Made by a program: the position numbers and the translations under genes. A DNA stretch of 64,000 nucleotides from Homalodisca vitripennis (Eukaryota; Arthropoda; Insecta; Hemiptera; Cicadellidae): positions 115,592,501-115,656,500 of the forward strand of contig NC_060215.1 in assembly GCF_021130785.1 (NCBI RefSeq), written 5' to 3'. Below the pieces are notes generated by a model. The model saw only the letters and a program-made list of their open reading frames with translations, was not told where the DNA came from and searched no databases. Shown in pieces: positions 12,725 to 23,759 of the stretch (the stretch's first letter is position 1; each line of letters begins with the position of its first letter).

Positions 12725-13160
12725 GAACCGGTAGACAGTCGTGTGCTGTCCCGGTATCATGCTATTTTGAGGGGCCTGGGTTGCGATATTGTCTGAAATG
12801 TATGTAATAAGAACCGGTAAACAGTCGTGTGGTGTCCTGGTGTCATGCTATTTTGAGGGACCTGGATTGCGATATTGTCTGAAATTTATGTAATAAGAAC
12901 TGGTAGACAGTTGTGTGGTGTCCTGGTATCATGCTATTTTGAGGGGCCTGGGTTGCGATATTGTCAGAAATTTATGTAGGCCTAATAAGAAACGGTAGGC
13001 AGTCGTGTGGTGTCCCGGTATAATGCTCTTTTGAGGGGCCTGGGTTGCGATATTGTCTGAAATGTATGTAATAAGAACCGGTAGACAGTCGTGTGGTGTC
13101 CTGGTATCATGCTATTTTGAGGGGCCTGGGTTGCGATATTGTCCGAAATCGATGTAATAA
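12725..13160 (+). repeat. Minisatellite, five copies of an 86-bp unit
   Basis: Units start at 12725, 12811, 12897, 12989 and 13075, each opening with a GAACCGGTA-like word and containing GAGGGGCCTGGGTTGCGATATTG-like text. Four periods are 86 bp. The third is 92 bp because of a six-base insertion that creates TAGGCCTA. Copies differ by a few substitutions, so the array is fairly young. A sixth, strongly degenerate unit follows at 13161-13225. Units are contiguous without unique spacers, which excludes a CRISPR array. No reading frame is kept across units. Confidence 0.93.
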
Positions 13161-13225
13161 GAACCGGTATTTTTATTTTGTGATGTCAAGGCTGCGATAC
13201 TCTCTTAAATTATTGTAATAAAAAA
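13161..13225 (+). repeat. Degenerate terminal copy of the 86-bp unit
   Basis: It begins with the unit's GAACCGGTA and then diverges, retaining only a GCGATA-CTCT and TGTAATAA skeleton. This is the usual decayed edge of a tandem array. Confidence 0.6.
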
Positions 13226-13779
13226 ATAAAAACATATTTCTGACGAATCTCTCAGATTTAATTTTGCATAAAAATAATTCATCTTTGCATAAAGTCTTCT
13301 GTCAGCCATAGTTCATATTGGTGATCTAATCTAATTTGGATTTGAAACATGCAGGACTTTAATGATTACTACTTTCTTACAAAATTTTGAGTAAATATAG
13401 TAATAAGTAAATATTCACCCTTAAAAATCTACGGCATTTTTGTACCGAAAGCTTATTGAAATTATTTATTTATTTGTCTATACCGTACAGTTCATAAATA
13501 CTAGGAAAACCATTATAGTCAAGATCGTTTGGTTTTGTAAAAAGTTATTTAAAACAATAACAAATATTATTTGTTTTTAATTTTAATACATTTAAATCGA
13601 CAACAATGGCATGTTTTAGAATGCTATTCCCATATACAGTTGATTAGACCAAAAGGAAATCAGGCTTGTCGAGATGTTAGAATACTAAAAATAATAACGA
13701 ACAAAAAGCGAGTGCAGAGTCATACAATAATTCAAAGTGATAAACACACAAAGTCGGATGCCTCTAGGTCAGACCGTAC
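13226..13779. other. AT-rich non-coding stretch
   Basis: Nothing recognised. The frame opening at 13571 starts with a non-ATG codon and has no coding signature. Confidence 0.65.
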
Positions 13780-14060
13780 TGGTTACAGGTTTGAAAGATG
13801 CGAGCACGGGTTATGGCGTATTTCCAGATGGCCTAGAAATAAACCCTGTATAAATAGTCTGAGGGAGTAGCTAGGTGCGTGTCCACCACGGTTACGGCAG
13901 CACCGTCCAGGCCGCCTGTGTCCTCCGGGCAACTGTCCCCCATACATCCTCCAGGACATGGACAACAGGGCGTAAATCATCCAGCGTCCAAGAGCACCGC
14001 ACTGGACAGCCAAGAATTCTTCAAGTCTATGCCCTCCAGAACGGAAATAGAGCACACACA
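13780..14060. other. GC-rich island with three overlapping short open frames
   Basis: Frames at 13875-14102 and 13879-14079 (plus) and 13783-14055 (minus) are all open. The 13879 frame reads as a Ser/Pro/Thr-rich peptide with GC-rich third positions, which could be a disordered exon, but it begins at GTG and has no convincing splice acceptor or donor. Openness in several frames argues for a composition effect. I do not call a gene. Confidence 0.25.
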
Positions 14061-14131
14061 GTTCATGATTTTATTTTAAGTTGGAGTGATAGTTTAAGAT
14101 GATAGGCGACAAAAATTTATATTTATTATAT

Positions 14132-14140
<9 letters not shown>

Positions 14141-14186
<46 letters not shown>
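14141..14186. repeat. (TA)23 microsatellite
   Basis: This is an uninterrupted TA array of 46 bases flanked by TACATA words at both sides. Confidence 0.95.
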
Positions 14187-14190
<4 letters not shown>

Positions 14191-14449
14191 CAAACACATT
14201 TATTAGTTCTACAACACGTGGTAATGAAGCAGAGGAGATATGAAATCGGATCTACTCAAGGCTGGGTCTAAAATAAGATTTTACTTCCAAGCACTAAAAT
14301 TGGACAAAAGTTCAACATGTGACTCATTGAGCATTCTCACGTCACAATTTCCTCAAAAGTTATTGAAACAAATTGAATTTAGCATGTTTAAGAGAACACT
14401 CAAGTCGGTCCTCTCCAAGGAAAGAAGAATGTGGATCATATCCTCAAGT
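14187..14449. other. Mixed-composition non-coding stretch
   Basis: An 86-codon frame (14240-14500) crosses into the GA-rich patch and carries no domain I recognise. Nothing else is visible. Confidence 0.5.
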
Positions 14450-14800
14450 ATTTCCCCATTAAACGGACTCCGGAGGGGGAGAGAGACGGGGAGAGAGTGA
14501 GAGAGAAAGAGGGTGACCGGCGGACCTGAACCATCTCACACTGTAACTCCACTTAAGCTCTCCTTCTCCCAAAGCTTAATTTCAGCAACAAAACAGCGGC
14601 TCTGTTTTTCCCTACGGGCTGTCGGCCCTAATTAAGCCAAGAGGGAACTTTTCGCCCTTAATGCAAAACCAATACCGCCCTCGAAATTAACTGTGGCGGG
14701 CAGCAAGACAACGCCACCTTTCTCGTTGTCTTCTTCGGTCAGTAATGTCATCGGGCTGTTACAAGTTGCATTTCTTTTACTGAACAAAATGTCATTTGAA
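14450..14800. other. GA-rich patch and GC-rich island
   Basis: Positions 14470-14515 are purine-rich with GAGAG repeats that resemble GAGA-factor sites. They are followed by a GC-rich block to about 14760 holding TAATTAAG and GAAATTAAC homeodomain-like words. In insects GAGA-type tracts often mark promoters and Polycomb or insulator elements. A regulatory role here is inference from composition and motifs only. Confidence 0.3.
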
Positions 14801-15249
14801 AGATAATTTGTCCAGCTGTTCTGAACAATACGTATACAATAATACTCAATAATCTACCAATCTTTTAATGATGCTTGTTTGCATTGTACTTTTATAGTTT
14901 AATTGGATGGAAAATACTCATTTATAAATTACACCTGTCCATTATACAAGTACAATATAAACGTATGTTGTGTAGCGTAGAGCTAAATGTGAGAGTGATT
15001 TAGTGTGAGATAATTAATGAAGTTGGAAACCAAAGTAGGGAATTTCCAGAAGGTGTAAACTGCTATATAAGGATATGCACCTTATTCTCTGAAATAGCTG
15101 AAGCAGAGTAGCAGAGAGCGAGTAGCGGTAATGTTCTCAGAAGGAGGGATATCCATTATCCGTCTCAACTGGAGCAACCCGACCCGAGTGTTCTCTATTA
15201 ATTAGTTAATTAAACAACTCTTGTCTTGCCAATTAAAATCGGCTCTGAG
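14801..15249. other. AT-rich stretch ending in TAATTA-type cluster
   Basis: No gene was recognised. ATTAATTAGTTAATTAAAC at about 15197-15215 packs several homeodomain-type TAAT cores next to the GC-rich candidate exon. Confidence 0.5.
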
Positions 15250-15449
15250 TTACGGCGCGTCACTGCCTTTTTGGGCCCTTCACGACTCCCTTGTTTTCGT
15301 TTTGCGTCGGCCCGACTCCACACTGATCCCGATTGTTCCAGTCTCCAAAAGTCCACAGGAGCGGTGATACCCTCATTTGAATCCGGGTGGTGTCCAAAGG
15401 AAGTATTGCATTCTTGGAAATCCTACCGTAAACCATTTGAGATCGGAGA
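15250..15449 (+). CDS. Candidate internal exon, unrecognised protein
   Basis: The frame is open from about 15211 through 15558 without a usable ATG. It is GC-rich compared with its flanks and ends at a strong splice-donor match, GAG then GTGAGTAAT, at 15449/15450. A pyrimidine-rich stretch about 20-35 bases upstream ends in AG at 15249, which would give a 200-base exon. The predicted segment includes a Ser- and Cys-containing region followed by Trp and basic residues, but I recognise no family. No partner exon was identified, and 8-10 base donor matches do occur by chance in 64 kb, so this stays a weak candidate. Confidence 0.18.
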
Positions 15450-15558
15450 GGTGAGTAATGTGACTGTTTCTAGCACGAAAATACAAACTGCTGTAAAATC
15501 GCGTCTCGTTTTTTCGCCCTATTTACATAATGCAGCTATCGTGTTCCCATTCTTATAG

Positions 15559-16659
15559 AAATTTACTTTTGCCAAACATTTGAGGAAATGTTATAGGTAT
15601 AAGTGTTTGATAGCCTTATACTGAACCTGGCAAAAATAATTTTCATGCCTTTATGAAGTACTTTACAAGAAATAACTTTACAATGCGTAACTCATATGAT
15701 TACTTATCTTTCAACATCATTTCTTTGCAATGCATTCTACTGTTAACTGTATGTGGAAGCAAGGCTGGAAGAATCAACAGAAATGTAAGAGTTGATAATT
15801 ATCGAGACGGCTAAGTTAATAGTGGTTGGGATAGTGATATATTAGGTTCAACATTTCCATTGACATATGCACTTCTGATGACGCTTTCAGCTACATTTAA
15901 CTGCAGACTGCACTATGGTTCTGTTTGTTAAATTTCCTACTCAGATTATGAGAACTAAAACAGTATGTCGGTAGCCTTAGGTTCGATGCTTACATCCTAG
16001 TGTTTACCACACGGGCTTAGTGTATGCCGTGAGTCCGCTGTCACGGTGATGGTCTTGCCTACGAAATTACCCGAAGTTTTCCATGGACATCCAATAGGTC
16101 AGTTTTTAGGGGACACAAATTTCCGTTTATGGTATGTTCACACATGACATGGGTCCTCACTTCTGATGGAAGGGCAAAGAAAGTGAGTTTCAAACAGAAG
16201 ATTTCTATATGACTAACGCAGAGGTATCTTGAAATATAGGGCGCTAGTTAGTATCACTAGACAAGTGAAAAGAAAATCAGGAATCTTTATGTGAAATAGA
16301 CTTCTCTAATGGTTTAGTTGCATTGATGCACTCAGTAATTACTAAAGTATGTTTTAAGTTATGTAATAATGTCCTTATCTACTATTCCACGTTTATCACC
16401 CAAAGAACGGCGAGCAAAACCTGCAGCAAAAGCCCTCGCAGTCTAACTCCGGTCAAACAGTGACCATTTGAAGTCAGGCATGCAGCGGAAATAAGAATAC
16501 CATAAATGGATTTATAATGTATTAAATTAAAATTTTCAGACAAGATAAACAAGAGTTCTTTCTGGTAACATTATTGTTGTGATAATGCGTGTAAAACATA
16601 TATACGTGTTACTTCAAACAAGCTATGTCACATTTCCTGACTGATATGTAGCATTTTCA
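15559..16659. other. AT-rich non-coding stretch
   Basis: Nothing recognised. A somewhat GC-richer patch at 15965-16165 has no frame, repeat or RNA signature I can name. Confidence 0.6.
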
Positions 16660-17060
16660 TGTTCTCCCTTCTTGCCCTGTAGTTTTCGCGCCTCCTCGTG
16701 TATCGTAACAAAGGCACCTTCATAATTTGTACAGATATCGTCATGCTTGGCATCTATCTAGAACTGCACGCTCCACTTGAGTTAATTATATTCCGCGAGG
16801 CACTCCTATACGTCCAAGGGTGTAGCCACATCAAGATCCGGTGAGTGGTGGTCTCAACGCAATGCAACGCAAGCGGCGTGGCGTTCCTAGCCTCGCGATC
16901 GTGACCAACCGACCTTGAATGTCGTGAACAGTGTCACAGACGGTGAAGTCTTGTCACCTGATAGCGGCTTATCTACACAAGGATTCTTCAGTTGCCAACA
17001 ACGTGGTGACCCTCCTGCATAGATTATGTTAATCGCGATCCTACCCGTTTCATCTGAAGT
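16660..17060. other. Moderately GC-rich patch
   Basis: The block has CpG-containing words such as AACGCAATGCAACGCAAGCGG near 16856. It has no significant frame, tandem structure or known element signature. Confidence 0.3.
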
Positions 17061-18994
17061 TGTCAATTGACCGTGATGATGGTCTCGGGAATACCGCTGT
17101 TCGACAAGATGTCCTATAAGATACGCAGACGCTATCGTTATTCAAGTCAAGCCCTTCAGCACTCTTTTGTCGGACAAGGTAATATCCTAGGATGCTCTCC
17201 TGACCTCTGGTTAGAGACTATGATCAACTACTTTCATAAACAAATTTACTATTATGATAAAAATAGCCTTTGATATCCTAATAGTGGTGGAAATGTATAG
17301 GTTTCAACCCAGAATACCCCCTCCACAAACTGTTAATGCTACAGTAATAATTACCACTACCATGACGGACCCTAAAAACCTCAATTAAGGATCCATTCAA
17401 TCAATTACTTTGTAAAACTTCCTTTGTACTTTGTAAAAGTTCTTTTTTTCGTTTCTATTTTATTAGATTGGTGAAACATTTTTTCATTTAGCATGTAATT
17501 TCATGCTTCTAACACAGTTTGAAATAAAAAGGTGTTCTTATTAAAATTTGTATAGCATTAAACGTAAACACGTCTCTAAAATGTCATTGTGTATGTAAGA
17601 AATAACGGAAAATAACACTACCAATAATTCTATAGTGCAATAGCAATGCAAGTAGAAAAGGTTATTTAATCATAAATACAAAGATTTTCACTGTTATAGT
17701 CTTGTTTTAAGCGTTATTTTAAGGGGGGTCATTTATCGACCACGTTAAGTTTACGTCACATGACTCTGTAACCAAGTAACATAGAACCATTTTTTTTAAT
17801 TTTAAGATCAGTTCTACTTGTAGTTCCATGTATAAAATTATTCAATGTCATACAAAAAGAAAACTTTTACGCTTTTTAAATTCTAATTGAAAAATTATAA
17901 ATATTTTAATTTTTGTTTCTTTTTTAATACTGATCAGTTTTTAAACTTTACTCGGAACTAGCAATGTATTTGATAACACTCCAGTAAATATTTTGTAATT
18001 CTACCTATAATACTTTTTAAGACACGTGAATCCTAATTTAATAAAAATCCTAGTTTGCAGAAAATTAGATAAAAGAAAACACAAAAAGTATAAACATACT
18101 AAACAAGATTTAGAATAACTAAGGTATCATTGAACATCTTCAAGTTTTCTTTTAGGCAATGTCTTCCTTCGACGAATGTGATTTTTATAAATCATTCGCC
18201 GCGTTTTCTGCATTTCAAACTTGTCCCAAATCCATGTGCTAATAGCTTTAATAATCATGTACGTTCCTACTTCCAACTCTTCAAAAACTTTATATCTCCT
18301 GGAGTACCTCTCCTTGAATTAAAGCACAGCATGTATGTGTCCAATGTTATTTTTGGTAATCTTGCAAATGTTCTTTTAGGGATGAGAGACCTATTCACAG
18401 TCAACGATCGTTCGTAAACAATCATAAACAAACAATTCTTTAACAAAGGAAAGTTTTTTATATAATGTGATATGCAACACTCATTACGTTCTCAGAGGTT
18501 ATCCTTATTTATATGCAATTCTTTTATATGAGTTCCCCATGCAGGCCCGTTGCGTATAGTGGAATTTAATTTAAAGAAAATACATGCAATAAAAAATTTA
18601 CTGTAAAGAACTATATTTTTAAATATTTACTCATGTTTTACGTGCTGTGTTTTAAATAGTGTTGGCGGATCGATAGTTTTTGAGAAATTATTTTTGATAA
18701 AGTCAAACGTGGTTTATCTTATTTAGTGGACTTGTAAGTATTATGTAATTATTGTATTATACACTTATTGATGTTTGTATTTCTATTGCCCATCCCGAAT
18801 AAAAGAAATAGCGCTGAGTCCACAATTTCTTTCAGTTAATTTAGTTCAAATGGTTATCAAGAAGAACACATTACACCCAGAATAAGGTCCCAACTCACCC
18901 AGAATTTTGCATAATTCAGTGGTGATTTAATTTTCATTGAACTTGTTATATCTAGCATCTATCGTACAGTTTTGGCTATACAAGGATATATCAG
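17061..18994. other. AT-rich non-coding stretch
   Basis: Nothing gene-like was recognised. The 95-codon frame at 18130-18417 starts at TTG and is Phe/Asn/Ser-rich, as expected of random AT-rich DNA. Confidence 0.65.
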
Positions 18995-19133
18995 TCACGG
19001 TGCAAGCCGAGGTACCGACTCCGATGGCTGCAACGAGCAGACCGCGGTACGGTGCCAAGGCGGACCTAAATGACCTGTGCAACCAGGATGCATTTGACAC
19101 GGTACCCTCTGTGCAGCGCGGTGATCTTACATG
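18995..19133 (+). other. Isolated coding-like GC-rich segment
   Basis: A 46-codon stretch in one frame ends at TGA (19131-19133) and is strikingly GC-rich at third positions compared with surrounding DNA. It lies between AT-rich flanks. It would encode a hydrophilic peptide with mixed charged residues and one Cys. I recognise no domain. It could be a lost exon, a retrocopy fragment or a chance GC patch. No convincing splice sites flank it. Confidence 0.2.
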
Positions 19134-20240
19134 AATCTTGGACAGTTATAAGCGGTGATAATTCGGTCTAGTGCCGTAATTAGACCTGTAAATTCTCAGC
19201 AAACTTGTACGATCTACAGGCTACAGATTTTGCAACAGAGAAGTTGCCACTTTTGCACTGTTTCACTATTCGTTGTCTTAACCGTTAATGGAAGGTTAAC
19301 ATATTTCGTTGTTATGTTCTTTTCGTATTCCGATTGTTATGAAACTTTTTCAGAGACATGAGTTAAGAAAATTTCAAATCGAATGGCATTTGTATATAAT
19401 TACTACAATCACACTGCCTGAATATTTTACGATCAGATTACTACATGAAAGCAGTATATTTTAGCAAGATCATAATAAGCAATAATAGGATTCCAGTTGA
19501 CTTATTGACACTGTAGGTTATGTATGAAATACCTTTCAACTTATAGGACTTCAAAAACTAATAAACTAATATATCTTTGTCGTTCACAGCATAGAGTTTA
19601 ATTTCATACTAAAGTTAAAATTTTATGCACCTGCATTAATAATAGCAATAAAACACATTTAGCCTAAAATCATTGCTTTTTTAACAGAAACTTTGTTCGG
19701 GTTGTCATATTGAGGGAAGTAACTAAAGAAGTGAAGAATTAAAACTAATAAATAAAGAAATGGCAATGCTTTGCACAGTTCACGTTATAAATAAGCCTAA
19801 ATGGTTTAATCGTCAAATTATGTATATTCTTTTTACATCTGAATAGCTCAATGTTCCACTAACGTAAATATATTATACGGTTCATCCACGTTCCGAAACG
19901 AATCGGGATAACCTATCCAGCAGATTCTTACTTTGGAAAAATCTATCTAGACGACAAGCAGCATTAAACCATTATCTGAAACTAACTGAATCGACTAGCA
20001 GTCCTCCTGGATCCCTAGACCTCTCAAATGCCAGTTTAACAGTAGAGGTTTGTGGCCCTATAAAGGAAGGATAGTGAACAACAACAGCAGTTTGCTAAAG
20101 TCATGGTCGTGCAGAGCTCGGCCTTGGTTGTGCAAGGGAAGATCATCGCCGTTGGAAATTAGTCACCTCTGCAAAGTCCATCTCCACGTTGCCAGTCGAT
20201 TCACAGAATAGCGACACAACCCGGATTTTCTTATCGTCAT
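19134..20240. other. Mostly AT-rich; possible 5' part of the Tc1-like relic at 19900-20240
   Basis: Positions 19134-19880 show nothing recognisable. From about 19900 the composition rises and may belong to the same decayed transposon as the transposase fragment downstream, but I could not align any of it confidently to Tc1/mariner N-terminal text and found no inverted termini. Confidence 0.45.
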
Positions 20241-20420
20241 GCACGGCCACATTATCCTAGGTGGCCGCGATGTCCAGCAATCTCTTATTCGAACTTTTAA
20301 AGGATGCACATTAACTACACAGTCTACTAATCTTAACCACATCGAATTGCTTTTCCTATGGAAAATCTTTGGCGTGAATTTAGTTACGAGGAACAGTACA
20401 TCTGCGTAGGACGTAGATCA
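20241..20420 (+). pseudogene. Decayed Tc1/mariner-type transposase fragment
   Basis: Three blocks in the order and spacing of a Tc1-like DDE transposase C-terminal part are visible on the plus strand. ARPH lies at 20241-20252 (family: the NARPH block around the second catalytic Asp). VQQSL follows near 20272-20286. Then S-T-N-L-N-H-I-E lies at 20323-20346, the family SPDLNPIE motif with P to T, D to N and P to H changes. After a 14-base insertion, ENLWREF reads at 20361-20381 (family NLWRE). The insertion and at least one other frameshift break the frame, and the N-terminal helix-turn-helix part is not recognisable. This is an old, inactive fragment. Tc1-like elements insert at TA, but no ends were found. 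Confidence 0.65.
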
Positions 20421-20939
20421 TTCAAATCTATGATACTGGGATAACAAGTGCCCGAAATGTGAAAAGCACTAGATTTGATGATTGGATCATCAATATGAGT
20501 GTTGCAAATCAAATCTTACATATTAAGCGAAATAATGTCAAAACTCCAGTGCTCCCTGGGATACCAGGCTAAACCGTTTGTCTTTTCATTCAAACAGCAC
20601 CTATGCAAAATAAAAATGTATATAAAATATATTTTTTCTTTCGGGCATAATTATTATGCTTACTGTTTATTTATGAACAGTCTTAAATAATTCTTTCCTT
20701 AATTTCAAATAGTTAAAAATAATAACACTTCATAAATGGAAGGTTTTACATAGGTGCTACATTTGACATAAACAAGGGAATTCATTCAATGTTAAAATCG
20801 AATCATTCATGCTGCAGGCTATTTTATATAATAATTTGGTTAATTTTAAACTTTCCAGATTGGAAGTTGACTTGTTATAGAAGCAACTTTGGTCAGACGT
20901 ATTTTCTCTCTGGGATATCAAACGGGTTCAGATAATGAT
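20421..20939. other. AT-rich non-coding stretch
   Basis: Nothing recognised beyond a possible continuation of the transposon relic for some tens of bases. Confidence 0.6.
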
Positions 20940-21063
20940 TGTAAACCCAACGGGTCTTTCATTTGAATTGACAAGCTACAATCATAGGAACAAAAGGGGG
21001 TCAAGGTGAATTTGGATCGAAGAGTCAGCGCCATCTAGAAGGTGAGTAAGCCAACGCAATCCA

Positions 21064-21140
21064 TCAAAGAAGGTCAACAGGACTCAAACCCGTGGACGTA
21101 AAGAGTCCGCCTCAAATTGGTGGAAGGCTTTAATTTTATC
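21064..21140 (-). repeat. tRNA-like segment, probable SINE relic (minus strand)
   Basis: Read on the minus strand, GGTTTGAGTCC (21090-21080) differs from the Pol III B-box consensus at one base. It lies in a foldable T-arm (ACGGG paired with CCTGT, one wobble). Just upstream on that strand, GGAC and GTCC (within 21111-21091) enclose a seven-base loop, as in an anticodon arm. The D-arm and acceptor stem are not convincing, so this is not a functional tRNA. A tRNA-derived SINE head is the likeliest reading. The body may extend toward 20940, but I cannot define its end or a target duplication. Confidence 0.4.
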
Positions 21141-21187
21141 GATTGAATGTAACATTTTACGCCAAAAGTAACAGTGAACTCCAGCCA

Positions 21188-21720
21188 TCATGAAAAGTTT
21201 TTTACTTTGATGATATTTTTAATGTGGTGCCCGGCCATTGAATTTCTTGCATTTCCAGAGCACAAGAATGCCGGAAACCCAGGGAAAACCACGCCAGTTA
21301 TAGCAGGAGAAGCTGCGAACACGTAATTAATGTAACGCCAGCGGTCTCGGGAAAAATGTAGACACGGGGGTGGAAATTCCAACGGCTTGTGAACCACCTG
21401 TGCGCCCGCCTTCCCATAGTGTATCGATTTACCATTATGATTCGAGCAGTCCTTCCGCTCGCAGATAAAAAAATATAATGCGCCTTTAAATGGCCTCGAC
21501 TGGGGGTTTATAAATAATTACCGGTGGGAAAAAACAGCCACAGAGATAATGTAATATTTTGTACAGGGCGGGCGAAAGTAATGAATTGGCAATGGGAAGG
21601 AAATCGCGAGGGTATTTACAAAGTAAAGCGCGCCCAGTCCTGTTGGTTTGTTCAGCTTCATTGATTTATACGTCGCGACTCGGCTTCCCCCGTTGAAATT
21701 TTATCTGCCACACTCCGCTA
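21188..21720. other. GC-richer island
   Basis: This block of about 530 bp is unlike its AT-rich flanks. It holds TTTATAAATAAT-type (Cdx/Hox-like), GATAATG and CGCGCCC words. The minus-strand frame at 21188-21397 (69 codons) is not recognisable. Composition and motif content fit a cis-regulatory element, but no direct evidence exists in the sequence alone. Confidence 0.3.
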
Positions 21721-22189
21721 AATACTTTGACTTCTTTTGCTTTTAAATGTTCTCCTCTGTTTTGTTTTCGGTGTCGTTCGTTTGTCTCTGCGATATTTTA
21801 TTTCAGTTTGTACTGTATGGTTTTGTAGTGGGCTTTGTTTACTTCTGGAGTCTTTAATTCTGTAATATCGTTAAACCATTGTTTAGATAACTTTCAGCTT
21901 TAAGGTTTCAAATAACTTTACATAACGTAATTTCACTGTTATACGATGCAATACTAATGCAAAACTAATATTTGAAACCGTTTGTGGTATAGCAATGTAT
22001 AATAATGGTATAATTATTTTTCTTTAGTGCTGCAACAATTTACACAGCCTTACAGCACATGGCGGTAGACTAGAAGACAGTGGTATATTGTGCAGTTCCT
22101 ACTTGTAAATTTGTTTATCTCAAGTAATTGTGTAACCTATGACCGTAATAGAATATTTTCTAAGAATTATAGTTGTTTTACAATTCTAA
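21721..22189. other. AT-rich non-coding stretch
   Basis: Nothing recognised. Confidence 0.7.
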
Positions 22190-22520
22190 TCACGCAGGAA
22201 CTTGTTTGCCGCTGCGAACAGACTAAGCGGACACCGGCTAACAAGGCCCCTGATTGTTAATCAACCCCCTAGCTCTGGGATCTGGGATCAGCCTTGTTGC
22301 AAACGATCCGACCAATAAGGGATGGCGATCGATCCCAGATTCATCCCTCGGTACGCGAGAAGTTATTATTAACCCAATAGATTGTTAGTTAATCCCTAGA
22401 GTTCGCTTAGCCAAATCTCTTCATAAATTTGATTGGACAAGGCTTACACTACATATCTGGTAGAGTAACGACCCAGGGGAGGGGTGGGGCGGGGGTAACA
22501 GCTGCCCCTAAATGAGCCTA
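22190..22520. other. GC-rich island
   Basis: GGGATC-type words recur around 22277-22330 (GGGATCTGGGATCAG) and ATCGATCCCAG follows, giving short local inverted similarity. There is no open frame of note. Candidate regulatory island by composition. Confidence 0.25.
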
Positions 22521-23759
22521 GTCGCGTGGTCTAGTGTTGGAGATACTTCACATTACTAACACCCCATTACATTCGACGTTACATTTCTTACTCCTTGATT
22601 ACGCCTTGAATACTCTCCTCTGTTTATCTTTTGCATAACATTAACTTTTTTCGCCCTTTTTATCTGCGGTGGTTAATGTGAGGAAGTAATACTCTTACGG
22701 TAAATCATAAAAGATTATATTTTCTTTTAAATAACTTACTAATTATGTGGCTTCTCAAAACATTTTATCGTTAAATTTTGATTTGATTTTTTTTATATCA
22801 AACAGACAGTTATTTCCCTTGAATTGCATTAGACTAATTGTTTAAAAATATTTGAGTATGAGATTGGCCCATAGGAATTATGTTTGAACATCATAAAAAA
22901 TTACATTAGTCGTCTCGAAATTAGTGTGTATTTCTCTCTAGTTACTTAATCAATCCATTTAAAAATCATCGTTGCATAATTCTGTGTAGATAACGTTTTA
23001 TAAAACACTCCTTAATAAAACTTGTGCTTAAGAAAAGGACGACACAATAGGTATTTTAAACCTTACCTACATAAACTACATATATTGTATTATCTGCCGG
23101 AAAGTGTAAGTATTTATATATTTGATATTACATACACGAGCACCAGCATTACACGAAAATATTTTAATTTCTCGAGATCATTTTAAAATTAATACCTATG
23201 GAAAGGAATGGAATGTTAAGTCTAAGAACGAAACAAAATCACATAAAAATCACACTGAAAAGATACTTTTAGTGCAGTTATTGAATGCATTTTCTTAAGT
23301 AACATCACTTAAAAGCATTCTCATATTAGTAAAATCTGTTCATACTCTTTCAATATCCATAAAGCGATGAAATGAAAAATAGAAGATTTCATGCTATGTT
23401 TTGGATCCCACATGCCCTAAAGTCTGGTTTCCTTTTCTCCAGCAGTAGCCATTTTTCCGATAGGTATCTCGTATTTAGCCGTCATCAACATCAATTCCTC
23501 TTGTTATGCAAATCGATAGGTAAATTTTAATAAAGGAAGTTTTGCGAACGGAACCAAATTTTACCATAATATGAGTTTTCATAAAGTATTTACACTAAAA
23601 TTATACAAAAGTGTAGTTAATGATCGTAGGATTAGTCGGAATTCAATTTCCGATTAAATCATCCGTGACAGTGAAGTTGTAGTATGAACCTATAGCTTAC
23701 ATTTAAGGATTCGTTTGTAAATACTAAGTATTTTGTGCTTATCTTGGTTTATTAGCTGA
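22521..23759. other. AT-rich non-coding stretch
   Basis: Nothing recognised. Confidence 0.7.

Noticed and set aside
12725..13160. CRISPR-like array
   Set aside because: Units are contiguous with no unique spacers and a 86-bp period. It is a minisatellite in animal DNA.
15978..15990. Second tRNA B-box (GGTTCGATGC)
   Set aside because: The last bases do not match the consensus and no T-arm stem can be formed.
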